Source of the DNA: JBBTTE01 sp038064375 | GTDB lineage: Bacteria; Patescibacteriota; Saccharimonadia; Saccharimonadales; UBA4665 | DNA length: 64,000 nucleotides | Direction: 5' to 3' | Assembly (NCBI GenBank): GCA_038064375.1 | Contig: JBBTTF010000001.1 | Coordinates: forward strand, 248,001-312,000 | Shown here: positions 25,511 through 34,179 of the stretch, one piece after another | Layout: every line of letters starts with the position of its first letter | How positions within the stretch are numbered: position 1 is the first letter of the stretch | Translations under genes and position numbers: made by a program | The notes under the pieces: generated by a model | The model's input: only the letters and a program-made list of their open reading frames with translations | What the model was told of the DNA's origin: nothing | Databases searched by the model: none

Positions 25511-26780
25511 CAAATTGCTGTGCACGGTCTTTGTAGTCTTTGAACATTCCAAAGCTGGCACAGCCCGTGGATAATAGGACGACATCACCGGAGTTTGATA
25601 TTTGCCGAGCTTTATTAACTATTTCTGTCATGGTGTCGCCACCATTCTCATAAAAGTGGAAACCGGCAGCCTCCAAAGCAGCTTGAATATGGGGCGCTTG
25701 GTCACCAATCAGCAGAGCGCGGCGAACATTACTCTGGGTTACGATTCTGGCCAACTCATCATACGAAGCACCCTTGTCAGACCCGCCTAGGATTATAACT
25801 TTTGGAGCGCCAAAAGATCGCAGCGCAACGATCGCCGTCTCCGGTGTTGTTCCAAAGCTGTCGTCATAGTATTTAACGCCATCCAACTCGCGAACTAGCT
25901 CGAGACGGTGCGGCAATCCACTAAACGTCGTTAGTGCTGAGCGTAAGGCTTCGACATCTTGCGTGACTTGCCATACAGCGGTTACGGCGGCGCAGGCGTT
26001 TTGCCAGTTGTGCTCACCTAGAAGCTGCAACTCATCTGTTCGACAGATGGCTTGACCGCTAATGCTAATACACCCGTTGTCAATAGTGGCGCCGTTGTGA
26101 GAGTAATAAGGTACTTTTTGGCCTTCACCAGCTGCGGCGATCTGCTGCGAGGTCTTGTTGTCGGCGAAGTAAATAGCTATATCATCACTGGTCTGGTGAG
26201 CAAAAAGCTGAGCTTTGGCCGTCAGGTATTCTTGCAAATCGGTGTGCCAGTTGAGATGTTCTGGAACGACCATCACGCAGACAGCAATATGGGGCGAAGT
26301 CTTGAGATCTATTAGCTGGAAGCTGGATAGTTCTAGAACAACCCATGATTGCTCGTCTAGGTCATTTAAGAAGGACAGCGGCGGTACGCCGATATTGCCG
26401 CCTAAGCGGACTGTTTTGCCAGCTGCTTCTAGCATCTTGGCGATTAGCGAGCTGGTAGTGCCTTTGCCTTTGGTGCCAGTGACGCCAATGATGTTCTTGG
26501 TTGGGCAAACTTTGAAAAATTCATTCATCAAAGTCGTTATTTTACCGCCAACAGAGGAGTTATTGCCGAGAATTAACTTTGGTGGTAGGCCGGCTGTTCG
26601 GACTAGGAGGTCAAAGCGGTCGAGATCGTCCAAGTATGACGGGCCGAGCACCGTTTGCGCCCCCTCTGGGACCGAAAGCGCGGTATTTTGATCGCAAATT
26701 GTTAGTTCGTGACCTTGTGCGGCAAAATATTCGTAAGATGCGCGACCCTCGATGTCGTATCCAAGAATGGCGATTTTCAT
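25485..26780 (-). CDS. murD: UDP-N-acetylmuramoylalanine-D-glutamate ligase
   Basis: Adds D-glutamate (product of the adjacent MurI) to UDP-MurNAc-L-Ala using ATP. The ATP loop GVTGTKGKGTTSSLIA, the central HLNWHTDLQEYLTAK and the C-terminal YYDDSFGTTPETA and GGSDKGASYDE match Mur ligases of the D class. 431 residues, usual length. Its overlap with murI at the 3' end is a physical pairing of two linked steps. Confidence 0.94.
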   Translation of the reverse strand: MKIAILGYDIEGRASYEYFAAQGHELTICDQNTALSVPEGAQTVLGPSYLDDLDRFDLLVRTAGLPPKLILGNNSSVGGKITTLMNEFFKVCPTKNIIGVTGTKGKGTTSSLIAKMLEAAGKTVRLGGNIGVPPLSFLNDLDEQSWVVLELSSFQLIDLKTSPHIAVCVMVVPEHLNWHTDLQEYLTAKAQLFAHQTSDDIAIYFADNKTSQQIAAAGEGQKVPYYSHNGATIDNGCISISGQAICRTDELQLLGEHNWQNACAAVTAVWQVTQDVEALRSALTTFSGLPHRLELVRELDGVKYYDDSFGTTPETAIVALRSFGAPKVIILGGSDKGASYDELARIVTQSNVRRALLIGDQAPHIQAALEAAGFHFYENGGDTMTEIVNKARQISNSGDVVLLSTGCASFGMFKDYKDRAQQFVTAVQALA

Positions 26781-26808
26781 ATGATTATTATGACATGGCC
26801 TTAGGAGT

Positions 26809-27177
26809 TTAGCTGGCTAGTTGTTTTTTGACGAGCTCAGCGACTTGGCGCGGTGTCATGTCGGCTTTGAGGACGACGCCGCTAACACCAAGATCCTTGA
26901 GGGCTGGCGGCAGCTCCTGCTCACCCATGTTGGTCAGAACGATAACTTTTATGTCCTTGCCCCACGACTCCTTGCGCATAAGAGTGAGCATTTCTTGGCC
27001 GGTCATCTCAGGCATCATCAGATCTAGCAGGATGATGTCTGGCTTCATTTTTTCGACTAATTCTAAGCCGAGCTTGCCGTTGCCAGCTGTCTGGACGTCA
27101 AAATCCTCCGCTTCAAACTTAAAGCGATACATTTGACTTATTGTCTGGTCATCTTCGATTATGGCGATTTTAGGCAT
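26809..27177 (-). CDS. Single-domain response regulator (CheY-like)
   Basis: 122-residue receiver domain without an output domain. Acidic pocket E8-D9-D10, phosphoacceptor D52 (LLDLMMPEMTG), T82 and K104 are all present. Consistent with phosphotransfer or protein-protein signalling. A possible partner is the histidine kinase at 29994, some 3 kb away; no kinase is adjacent. TATAAT lies 13 nt before the ATG. Confidence 0.92.
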   Translation of the reverse strand: MPKIAIIEDDQTISQMYRFKFEAEDFDVQTAGNGKLGLELVEKMKPDIILLDLMMPEMTGQEMLTLMRKESWGKDIKVIVLTNMGEQELPPALKDLGVSGVVLKADMTPRQVAELVKKQLAS

Positions 27178-27212
27178 AGTTCTTATGTATATTATACACT
27201 TCGGCCGAAGTT

Positions 27213-27743
27213 CTAGCGACGGCTCATTCGACTTAGTTTAAGATTGCTGAGCTTTTTGTTGAGTCGGAGGGCTTTCCATGTGGTTGATTCGAACACAGCG
27301 ACTACAAGGGCACAGACTGGTTGCCCTTCGCATCTGGTGCCAACTATCTTCATCTGTGGTTTTCCAAACTTCATGTCACGGTTATGGGCTAAAGCCTTGA
27401 GACTATGCGTGATGTCAGCACGAACCTCGGTCTCGCTATTACCTTCGTGCTCAACCAGTAGACCGCGCTTAGTTTCTGGGTCTTGAATCCAGCCAATACC
27501 TGCCCAAGCCTCTTGGTTGCGCTGTGAAGTTCGCTTCTGGGCCATAACTACATAGAGCTTGTCGCCCCAGTTGCCCTCGATTGGCTTAGGCTTGGCACGT
27601 ACTACGACTTTGGCATCTGGCGGCAGCACGGAGCTAAGATAAACTAGGTTAAAGTTGGCTACCCCAGCCTTAACGAGTGCTTGGTCAAAAGCTGATAGCT
27701 CGGTCGGGCCGATGCCTTTTCCTGTCGTAACTTGAATGTCCAT
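27213..27743 (-). CDS. Pyruvoyl-dependent arginine decarboxylase
   Basis: 176 residues. The self-cleavage region LVYLSSVLPPDA holds Ser37-Ser38; in the PvlArgDC family cleavage before the second serine creates the pyruvoyl cofactor. The downstream GDKLYVVMAQ and EAWAGIGWIQD also match. The expected reaction is arginine to agmatine plus CO2, consuming a proton. The ribosome site AAGGAAA precedes the ATG. No agmatinase or antiporter lies nearby, so its use (acid resistance, polyamines, control of arginine) is open. Confidence 0.85.
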   Translation of the reverse strand: MDIQVTTGKGIGPTELSAFDQALVKAGVANFNLVYLSSVLPPDAKVVVRAKPKPIEGNWGDKLYVVMAQKRTSQRNQEAWAGIGWIQDPETKRGLLVEHEGNSETEVRADITHSLKALAHNRDMKFGKPQMKIVGTRCEGQPVCALVVAVFESTTWKALRLNKKLSNLKLSRMSRR

Positions 27744-27811
27744 GTTTGTTTTCCTTATTCAGCCCATCATAACACAAACATTATGGATTCAAATCATCAA
27801 AATTATATCTG

Positions 27812-28732
27812 TTAGGCGGGCGAAATTGTGTATTTCTTGACGAAGTCTACAGGACGTAGCCCCAGCTTGTGTTCGCGAAGGCTTTCTATGCCCAGGTCCA
27901 TCTCCATGTTGAGGAATGCTACGGCGTCGTCCTTGGCCTTCGTGGCTAGTACATGAGTCATGTAGTCGAATATGCGCGGAGTACTATAGTCGACTTTAAT
28001 ATGGTGAATTACAAAGTATTTACCATCTTGAGACTTATGATAAAGAACCACAGCGTTTAGTACCCCATCTATATATAAAGAAAGATTCTCAACGTTTAGC
28101 TTGCCGGCGTGGTTGATGGTATTGAGTATAGCTTGGCTCTCGGTTCTTTCTGGATCATTGCTCTTGTTGCGTGTCTTCTCCCATTTCAGGATGTTTTGTA
28201 TCAAATCTTGTTTGACTTCATTTGACGACAGTTCCAGCGACCTTATCTCTATCTGACGACCTTCAACTTCTCGCAAAAAACGCTTAATTTTACCCCTGTT
28301 CCGCCAATGATCACGGCCTTCAAGCACTGACAGTGCGTGGCTATCTAGAATATATTCGTGATAGTCGGGCTCCTCGGTAATCTCAAAACGTGCCTTATCC
28401 TTAATCGCATCAACGACGAACTCCGGTACGTGCACCAATCTGACTGCCATATGTTGACCACGCAAAAACTTAAAGACAGTCTCAATTGATTCGTCTACCT
28501 CGTGCTTGCCAACTAGGCAATAACCGTTGTCCTCAGGCTCAAATGGCTGTGAATAACGGAAAACAAGATTGTTGTTAAGCGAAGAAATTTTCAGCTTATC
28601 TTCAAGATTCCACCAGATGTGCAAAGTACTAAAGGATATATCAGAGTAGATAGGGTATTTTGCCACCAAGCTGTCATACATGTCCTTGTCATCTAGGGTC
28701 AAGGGGCTAAAGTCGGGGAATGCGGAGATCAT
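27812..28732 (-). CDS. DUF2156 (phosphatidylglycerol lysyltransferase-like) protein
   Basis: 306 residues, soluble, start FPDFSPLTLDDKDMYDSLV, then YSDISFSTLHIWWN, which is the DUF2156 family start; GNAT-like fold expected. The related MprF C-terminal domain transfers aminoacyl groups from tRNA to lipids, but most stand-alone DUF2156 proteins are uncharacterised. A TATACT box ends 8 nt before the ATG without Shine-Dalgarno. Confidence 0.82.
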   Translation of the reverse strand: MISAFPDFSPLTLDDKDMYDSLVAKYPIYSDISFSTLHIWWNLEDKLKISSLNNNLVFRYSQPFEPEDNGYCLVGKHEVDESIETVFKFLRGQHMAVRLVHVPEFVVDAIKDKARFEITEEPDYHEYILDSHALSVLEGRDHWRNRGKIKRFLREVEGRQIEIRSLELSSNEVKQDLIQNILKWEKTRNKSNDPERTESQAILNTINHAGKLNVENLSLYIDGVLNAVVLYHKSQDGKYFVIHHIKVDYSTPRIFDYMTHVLATKAKDDAVAFLNMEMDLGIESLREHKLGLRPVDFVKKYTISPA

Positions 28733-28852
28733 TTAGCCATAGTATAAGCTAAGCCGACTCCTTACAAAACCACTTCACAATACTTATGTTTATTACTTGA
28801 CATCGCATCTACACAAAGGATAATGGAGGACAGTACACTTATTGTTTTGAAC

Positions 28853-29689
28853 ATGAAAAATAAACTTCAAATATTCGCTACTTTGGTTTTTGTGGGCTAC
28901 GTCGCGTGGTGGGCAAGTTTTCAAACTGCCCTTGCAGAACAGGGCCTATCAGTCCAGCGTTTTAGCTATATATATGGCAGCATGGCTCTACTGGGGGCTA
29001 TTGTAGGCTTAATTGCTTCTAAAAAATGGGGCGGCTACAAGACTGTTATCGGCAAGGCCTTACTCTTCTTCTCTCTTGGCTTGCTGGCACAAGAAGCTGG
29101 CCAATTGATCTATGCGTATTACATATTCGTATCGCATGTCGATATTCCTTACCCTTCTTGGGGTGATGTGGCATATTTTGGTAGCGTACTGTTCTATATA
29201 GCTGCTGCTTACTTCTTGACCAAGGTTGCGGGTACCAGATTCTCGATTAAGGATATCAAGTATAAGGCAGTGGCTGTCGTTGTGCCGGTTGTCTTGCTGA
29301 CAGCATCCTACTCATTGCTTCTAAGAGGCTACGAGTATGACTTTAGCCAACCACTAACAGTCTTCTTAGACTTTGGTTATCCAATAGGGCAGGCCATTTA
29401 TGTATCAATAGCTATAACGGCGTATCTGTTATCGAGGAAGCTTATCGGCGGCGTGTTTAAGAGTGGCATCCTGTTTGTCATCTTGGCTCTTTTGCTACAG
29501 TATGTTGCCGACTCAGCCTTTATTTACCAGAGCAGCCGCGATAGTTACATATCAGGTGGTGGAGTGGACCTCCTTTACCTAGTAGCCTACTTTGCGATGG
29601 CGACGGCGATGATCAAGTTCTTGAACATATATAAGGGTCTTCGAGCGGGCAACAAGCCAGACATAAAAAAGGCGCCCGAAGATGTCTAA
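28853..29689 (+). CDS. Polytopic membrane protein (candidate sensor)
   Basis: About 278 residues, eight to nine TM helices, short Lys-rich cytoplasmic end. I favour ATG 28853 (MKNKLQIF) because TTGACA-16-GATAAT (28797-28824) overlaps the other ATG at 28823. The small gene that follows overlaps its stop (8 nt), and then comes a soluble histidine kinase, so a membrane sensor role is inferred. No family I can name confidently. Confidence 0.65.
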   Translation: MKNKLQIFATLVFVGYVAWWASFQTALAEQGLSVQRFSYIYGSMALLGAIVGLIASKKWGGYKTVIGKALLFFSLGLLAQEAGQLIYAYYIFVSHVDIPYPSWGDVAYFGSVLFYIAAAYFLTKVAGTRFSIKDIKYKAVAVVVPVVLLTASYSLLLRGYEYDFSQPLTVFLDFGYPIGQAIYVSIAITAYLLSRKLIGGVFKSGILFVILALLLQYVADSAFIYQSSRDSYISGGGVDLLYLVAYFAMATAMIKFLNIYKGLRAGNKPDIKKAPEDV

Positions 29690-29969
29690 CGAGGCTGTGT
29701 TTACCCAGATGGTGCAAAAGATCATTGCTCAACAAGAAGCTATCATTGGGCCGATTGCTATAGAGCAGGCGCAACAGGTTAGAGGTCTGAAGATTGATTG
29801 GGCCAATCACGACGTTAAGATTAACGGTGAGCCTCAAGAAGCTTTGGATGATCTGGTAGCGCAATATAAGTTGCTTTTTGGACAGATTGCCGTCGAAACA
29901 TGTAAAGAAGCAGTCTCTAAGTTGGTTTTGGGTCTGCCTGCTAACCAGCAGCCCAAATCTCTACAGTAG
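29682..29969 (+). CDS. Conserved-looking small protein between membrane protein and kinase
   Basis: 95 residues, acidic, largely helical (MSNEAVFTQMVQKIIAQQEA, later LDDLVAQYKLLFGQIAVE). No family recognised. Overlaps the upstream gene by 8 nt and is 24 nt before the kinase, so it is translated with them and may be a coupling or scaffold subunit. Confidence 0.55.
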   Translation: MSNEAVFTQMVQKIIAQQEAIIGPIAIEQAQQVRGLKIDWANHDVKINGEPQEALDDLVAQYKLLFGQIAVETCKEAVSKLVLGLPANQQPKSLQ

Positions 29970-29993
29970 GCCATAAATTAGGCTGGGAGCTCA

Positions 29994-31439
29994 GTGGTGG
30001 AAGAAGCCGTTAAGAAAATAATCAAAAGCCCGAGGGCTCGCAAGCAGAAGCTGCAGAGCATGCTGGACCGCGTCTCTCAGGAGATGTACGCCCGAAATAA
30101 GGAGTTAGCAGATACCAATAAGACCCTAATCTTGCTTGGCACAATTGATGCCTTGGTATTGGAGTCTCAGGCTAACCTTAAGACCGTTTGCGATCACGTA
30201 ACAGAGGCGATTACCCAAGTTACGGATTTTGCCTTTGTCGGGTTGTTTACCAGAACATCGCATGACAAAGCTGACATGGTGCTTAACGGCTGGAGTTCCA
30301 CTAATGATACTGGCGGTAAGCACCTTATATCTGATTTGGGCTTTAGTAAGCCGGTACGGGTGAGCTTGGGGCACATGTGGTTCAACGAGACCAAAAGTAC
30401 CGCCCTAACGGCTATGGACGAAATTTCTGACAAAGATTTGGCGCTTATACTTAACTGTCCGCCAGAGGACGTTAAGAGGTCGCGGCAGCGACTCAAGCTC
30501 AAATCTATCTACACCGCCAAATTGACAGCTCGCCAAAGGGTAGTTGGTCTACTGGTAGTCGGCTATAACTATCCCGTCGAGGAGATGACTCGCGCCGATA
30601 CCTTACTAATAGATAGGCTTAGCGAAGGTCTGGGCGTTGCTCTTGATAACAAACTACTGTTTGAAGAGAACCAGCACGTTCTCAGACAACTCAAGGAGTC
30701 AAATGCCAAGCTTAGAGCACTGGATGAGGCAAAGGACGACTTCATTAGCATGGCCTCTCACCAGCTTCGTACGCCTCTCACAAGCGTAAAAGGCTATATA
30801 AGCATGATAAAAGAGGGTGACGCTGGCAAAGTTACACCTATGCAGAAGCAAATGCTTAATCAGGCCTTCTTTAGCTCGCAACGGATGGTGTATCTGATAG
30901 CTGATCTGTTAAACGTCTCTCGACTGCGTACAGGCAAGTTTGTAATTGATAGTGTTCCGGTCAACCTAGCCCAAGTAATCAGCGAAGAAATTGACCAATT
31001 AACAGAGATAGCCAAGCTACACAAACAGACTTTGGTTTACGATTCGCCGAAGAAGTTCCCTGATCTGATGATAGATGAGGTCAAAACCCGCCAAGTTATC
31101 ATGAATCTTATAGATAACGCCATTCATTACACACCAGAAGGCGGCAAAATTACTGTAAAACTAATCGAAACGCCTCATACAATAGAGGTGCGCGTAGAAG
31201 ATAGCGGTATAGGTGTACCTAAGAGCGAGCAATCACATCTGTTTACTAAGTTCTATCGTGCTGGCAATGCTCGCAAGGCGCGGCCTGACGGCACCGGCTT
31301 AGGCCTATTTATGGCCAAAAAGGTCATTATTGCTCAAGGTGGATCGATGATTTTTGATAGCAAAGAGGGTAAAGGCAGCACCTTTGGCTTCATTTTTAGC
31401 AAAGCAAAACATGTTGTTACTGACAAAATAACTTCTTAA
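29994..31439 (+). CDS. Soluble GAF-like histidine kinase
   Basis: 481 residues, no TM helix. N-terminal helix (10-45), a GAF-like sensor region (about 46-220), a coiled linker, the HisKA motif with phosphorylated H256 (MASHQLRTPLTSVKG), and a complete HATPase: N box IMNLIDNAIHYTPEGG, G1 DSGIGVP, G2 GTGLGLFMAKK. GTG start behind GGGAG; a second GTG follows. It carries no receiver; the response regulator at 26809 could be its target. Confidence 0.92.
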   Translation: MVEEAVKKIIKSPRARKQKLQSMLDRVSQEMYARNKELADTNKTLILLGTIDALVLESQANLKTVCDHVTEAITQVTDFAFVGLFTRTSHDKADMVLNGWSSTNDTGGKHLISDLGFSKPVRVSLGHMWFNETKSTALTAMDEISDKDLALILNCPPEDVKRSRQRLKLKSIYTAKLTARQRVVGLLVVGYNYPVEEMTRADTLLIDRLSEGLGVALDNKLLFEENQHVLRQLKESNAKLRALDEAKDDFISMASHQLRTPLTSVKGYISMIKEGDAGKVTPMQKQMLNQAFFSSQRMVYLIADLLNVSRLRTGKFVIDSVPVNLAQVISEEIDQLTEIAKLHKQTLVYDSPKKFPDLMIDEVKTRQVIMNLIDNAIHYTPEGGKITVKLIETPHTIEVRVEDSGIGVPKSEQSHLFTKFYRAGNARKARPDGTGLGLFMAKKVIIAQGGSMIFDSKEGKGSTFGFIFSKAKHVVTDKITS

Positions 31440-31473
31440 AAGCGCTTAAGCTAAAACTAACTGCACAATAATC

Positions 31474-31502
31474 TTGACATAATATGATACTTGTGATATA
31501 TT
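31474..31502 (+). promoter_or_regulatory. Strong sigma-70-type promoter of the surface protein operon
   Basis: TTGACA, 17-nt spacer, TATATT. It drives a 60-nt leader ending in AAAGGAG about 12 nt before the start at 31572. Confidence 0.8.
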
Positions 31503-31571
31503 GATGTCATAACACTTTTAATGATCTGTCAAGGTCAGGGGTGTGGGAAGTAATAAAGGAGTAATAACTTT

Positions 31572-32612
31572 ATGTCAGAAGCAATCGCAGCCAATTTTGG
31601 CCCAATGAATTATCAACACGAGGCTGAGCCAGTCGTGGACGCTATTGATTTAGCTTCTACTGCAGTTCAAGCTCCGTCTCAACACGGAAATCTAAAAAGA
31701 AACTTAATGACCGCCACTGCAGTTATAGGTTCCGTGTTGACTGCTGCTAGTTTTGCTCCGAGTAGCGCCGAAGCTGCTGACACTGGTACACCAGTAGTTA
31801 GTCCTGCTGAAGTAACTGGTACAGTTGCTGTAGCTAAGAGTTCAACCAGTGTTGAATCACTTGCTAGCGGCAAGGTTGTCATCCTAGGCAACATGATGGT
31901 TAACGGTCTTCCTAAGAAGCAGATCCGCAAGCTCGAAAAAGAAGGTAAGTGTAAAATCGTTGACGGTAGCGAAGAGGATGTCTGGACTCAAGGTCGTCAA
32001 GAAAAGGGCAAGCCTTATGGTAAAGACACTCGTACTTCTGAATTTTGTAAAGTAAACGGTAAGTGGGTGCGTGTTGCTTGTGGCAACGACGCTAAGTTTA
32101 CACCTCCTAAGAACGTAGTTAAAGCTCCAATCATTTGGGTTAAGAACTACGCCAAGGCTAAGATGACCCTAAACGCTAAGGCTACAGCTAAGGCTGAAGC
32201 ATATTGTAAGACTCCTTTCACATACGCTTACGCATATGGTTTTGGTGAATCTTCTGCTTCAGTGTCTGCTAGCGTTAAGGCAAGCATGAAGGCTAAGGGC
32301 AAGGGTTTCCGTAAAGTTACTGCTAACATTTACGGCAAAGTAAGTGGCGAAGCTAGTGCCAAGGCAAGTGCATCTGCAGTTGCAGAATGTCACGACCAAG
32401 GCGGTGTTGTTGTTCCTCCTAAGGACGGTACTCAAGGCCCAGGTACAGGTACTCCAGGCCAAGCTGGTGGCCCAGGCGCTGGTGGTGAAGCTGGCAACCC
32501 AACCAACGGTGCAGTCTGTCGCGACACTACTGACCCTACTACTGGTGATCACAATTCAGCAACTGAAGGCGACATCGTAACTGGTGACCCTGACCAATTT
32601 GGTAACTGTTAA
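31572..32612 (+). CDS. Secreted Ala/Lys-rich protein of unknown function
   Basis: 346 residues. Long N-region (about 43 residues), then a signal helix LMTATAVIGSVLTAASFA and a likely cleavage site after SSAEAA. The middle holds alternating Lys/Ala/Ser beta-like stretches (KATAKAEAYC, ASVSASVKASMKAKGKG) with few cysteines (possible disulfides), then a Gly/Pro-rich tail. Strong promoter and ribosome site suggest high expression. Its basic, low-complexity core could bind cell-wall polymers or DNA; no homology claim is made. Confidence 0.65.
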   Translation: MSEAIAANFGPMNYQHEAEPVVDAIDLASTAVQAPSQHGNLKRNLMTATAVIGSVLTAASFAPSSAEAADTGTPVVSPAEVTGTVAVAKSSTSVESLASGKVVILGNMMVNGLPKKQIRKLEKEGKCKIVDGSEEDVWTQGRQEKGKPYGKDTRTSEFCKVNGKWVRVACGNDAKFTPPKNVVKAPIIWVKNYAKAKMTLNAKATAKAEAYCKTPFTYAYAYGFGESSASVSASVKASMKAKGKGFRKVTANIYGKVSGEASAKASASAVAECHDQGGVVVPPKDGTQGPGTGTPGQAGGPGAGGEAGNPTNGAVCRDTTDPTTGDHNSATEGDIVTGDPDQFGNC

Positions 32613-32638
32613 AGGCTTAGCCTAAAGGAATTAATGAT

Positions 32639-33781
32639 ATGAAGACTACACAACGAGCAAAAATCTTTCTAGCAAGCCTACTAGCAGTAGTAACCCTAGT
32701 TGGTTCACCACTAGCAGTTTACGCTGGCTACGCACCATCAAGTCGCGCAACCTTCCAGTGTATTACCCCTACCAACTGCCCAGGTGCTAACTACGTAACT
32801 TTCAACTCATTTACTAACGCTCCTAACTACGGCGACGAACGAGCTTTCTTCGACGGCAAGGACGCTGGTATAACTGGTGCTGGTGGTTACCAAGACAGCA
32901 TTAACGTACGTGACGGTCAGCGAATTGTTTTGCGAACCTACATTCACAACAACGCTAACCCAGCAGCCATCGGCGAAGCTGCAGCAACCGCTAAGAATAC
33001 CCGAATGCAAGTCCTATTGCCTACAAGCAAGAAGACTACTAACACTGCTGCATCTATGATTTCGGCCGATAACGCCAACCCTGGCACAGTTAGCGACACC
33101 GTTGACTTCACTGGTGGTAGCCCGTTCACTCTAGCATTTGATACGAGTGCTCCAGTACAGGTTACCTACCGACCAAACGGCACAGGTGACTACGTAACAC
33201 GTACTGTTTCAAGCGCAGCATTTACCAATGCAAGCACTCTTAACGCGACATTTGGTGACTGGAAAGGTTGTTTCAACTACGGCGCTCTAGTTACTACGAC
33301 AATCGTAGTTAAGATGGACGAACAGCCTCCTGTAACTCCTGCTTACACATGTGACGCCTTCAACATTGTTGCAGACGTTAACCGTAACGTTAAAGCCAGC
33401 GAATTTAGGACTACTGCTACTAACGGTGCTGTCTTCAAGAACGCTGTCATCAACTGGGGCGACAACTCACCTGAGCTTACTACTAACAATGTAGTTGGCC
33501 AGAGTCACCAGTACAAGGCTGATGGTACATACACCATTACCACTACCGCTTACTTCACAGTGGATGGTAAAGTGGTCTCAGCTGGTGGTCCTCAGTGTGC
33601 TAAGCAAGTAACCTTCACAAGTGGCAAACCACCTGTAGTTACTCCTCCAACGACCCCAGGAACACCAACTACCTTGGTTAACACTGGTGCTGGTAGTGTC
33701 GCAGCTATCTTCGCTGCTGCAACTGCAGCCGGAGCAGTAGCTTACCGAACAGTGCTAGCTCGTCGCTTGACTCGCCAGTAA
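32639..33781 (+). CDS. Secreted PKD-like surface protein with C-terminal sorting-like signal
   Basis: 380 residues, 26 nt after the previous gene. Signal peptide (AKIFLASLLAVVTLVGSPLAVYAG), a Cys-containing beta domain (about 40-210), a PKD-like segment (INWGDNSPE, then HQYKADGTYTITTTAYF), a Pro/Thr linker, and the C-terminus LVNTGAGSVAAIFAAATAAGAVAYRTVLARRLTRQ split as motif, hydrophobic helix and Arg-rich tail. This mimics an LPxTG sorting signal with Val for Pro. A sortase is not in the window. Confidence 0.72.
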   Translation: MKTTQRAKIFLASLLAVVTLVGSPLAVYAGYAPSSRATFQCITPTNCPGANYVTFNSFTNAPNYGDERAFFDGKDAGITGAGGYQDSINVRDGQRIVLRTYIHNNANPAAIGEAAATAKNTRMQVLLPTSKKTTNTAASMISADNANPGTVSDTVDFTGGSPFTLAFDTSAPVQVTYRPNGTGDYVTRTVSSAAFTNASTLNATFGDWKGCFNYGALVTTTIVVKMDEQPPVTPAYTCDAFNIVADVNRNVKASEFRTTATNGAVFKNAVINWGDNSPELTTNNVVGQSHQYKADGTYTITTTAYFTVDGKVVSAGGPQCAKQVTFTSGKPPVVTPPTTPGTPTTLVNTGAGSVAAIFAAATAAGAVAYRTVLARRLTRQ

Positions 33782-33891
33782 GTAACTTGTGGATAACCAC
33801 TAGCGCAAACCCAATATTTGTGCTAAGGTAACTACAGTTACAAGAGCCATCTGACTGACCGCTCTCAAACAAAAAACTAAAAAAGATCTTA

Positions 33892-33927
33892 GAAAATCCC
33901 CCTCTGGTGTGGAGTAGGGGGATTTTC
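33892..33927. terminator. Hairpin terminator after the surface proteins
   Basis: Perfect 11-bp stem GAAAATCCCCC / GGGGGATTTTC with a 14-nt loop, followed by ATTTCTT. It is symmetrical enough to work in both directions and separates the surface operon from tRNA-Glu. Confidence 0.85.
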
Positions 33928-33976
33928 ATTTCTTATCTGTTATGCTAAGATTTAACAGATAAGAATAACCAACTAA

Positions 33977-34051
33977 GGCCTCATCGTCTAACGGCTAGGA
34001 CACCAGGTTTTCATCCTGGCAATCGGAGTTCGATTCTCCGTGAGGTCACCA
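33977..34051 (+). tRNA. tRNA-Glu (anticodon UUC)
   Basis: Acceptor GGCCTCA/TGAGGTC (G2-U71 wobble), anticodon arm CCAGG-TTTTCAT-CCTGG (TTC), T arm CGGAG-TTCGATT-CTCCG, discriminator A, CCA encoded. Confidence 0.96.
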
Positions 34052-34065
34052 TTTATCAAGCTGCC

Positions 34066-34093
34066 AGACTCATCGCATTGATGGGTCTTTTTG
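34066..34093 (+). terminator. Terminator after tRNA-Glu
   Basis: Stem AGACTCATC-GCATT-GATGGGTCT (one T-G pair) followed by a T run. Confidence 0.8.
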
Positions 34094-34179
34094 TTGTAAG
34101 ACCCGACAGAGGTTGTTTTTAATTATTACTTCGGTGCTATATACTTATAGCCAAAGCACTAACACTTTCAGGTGGGAAA

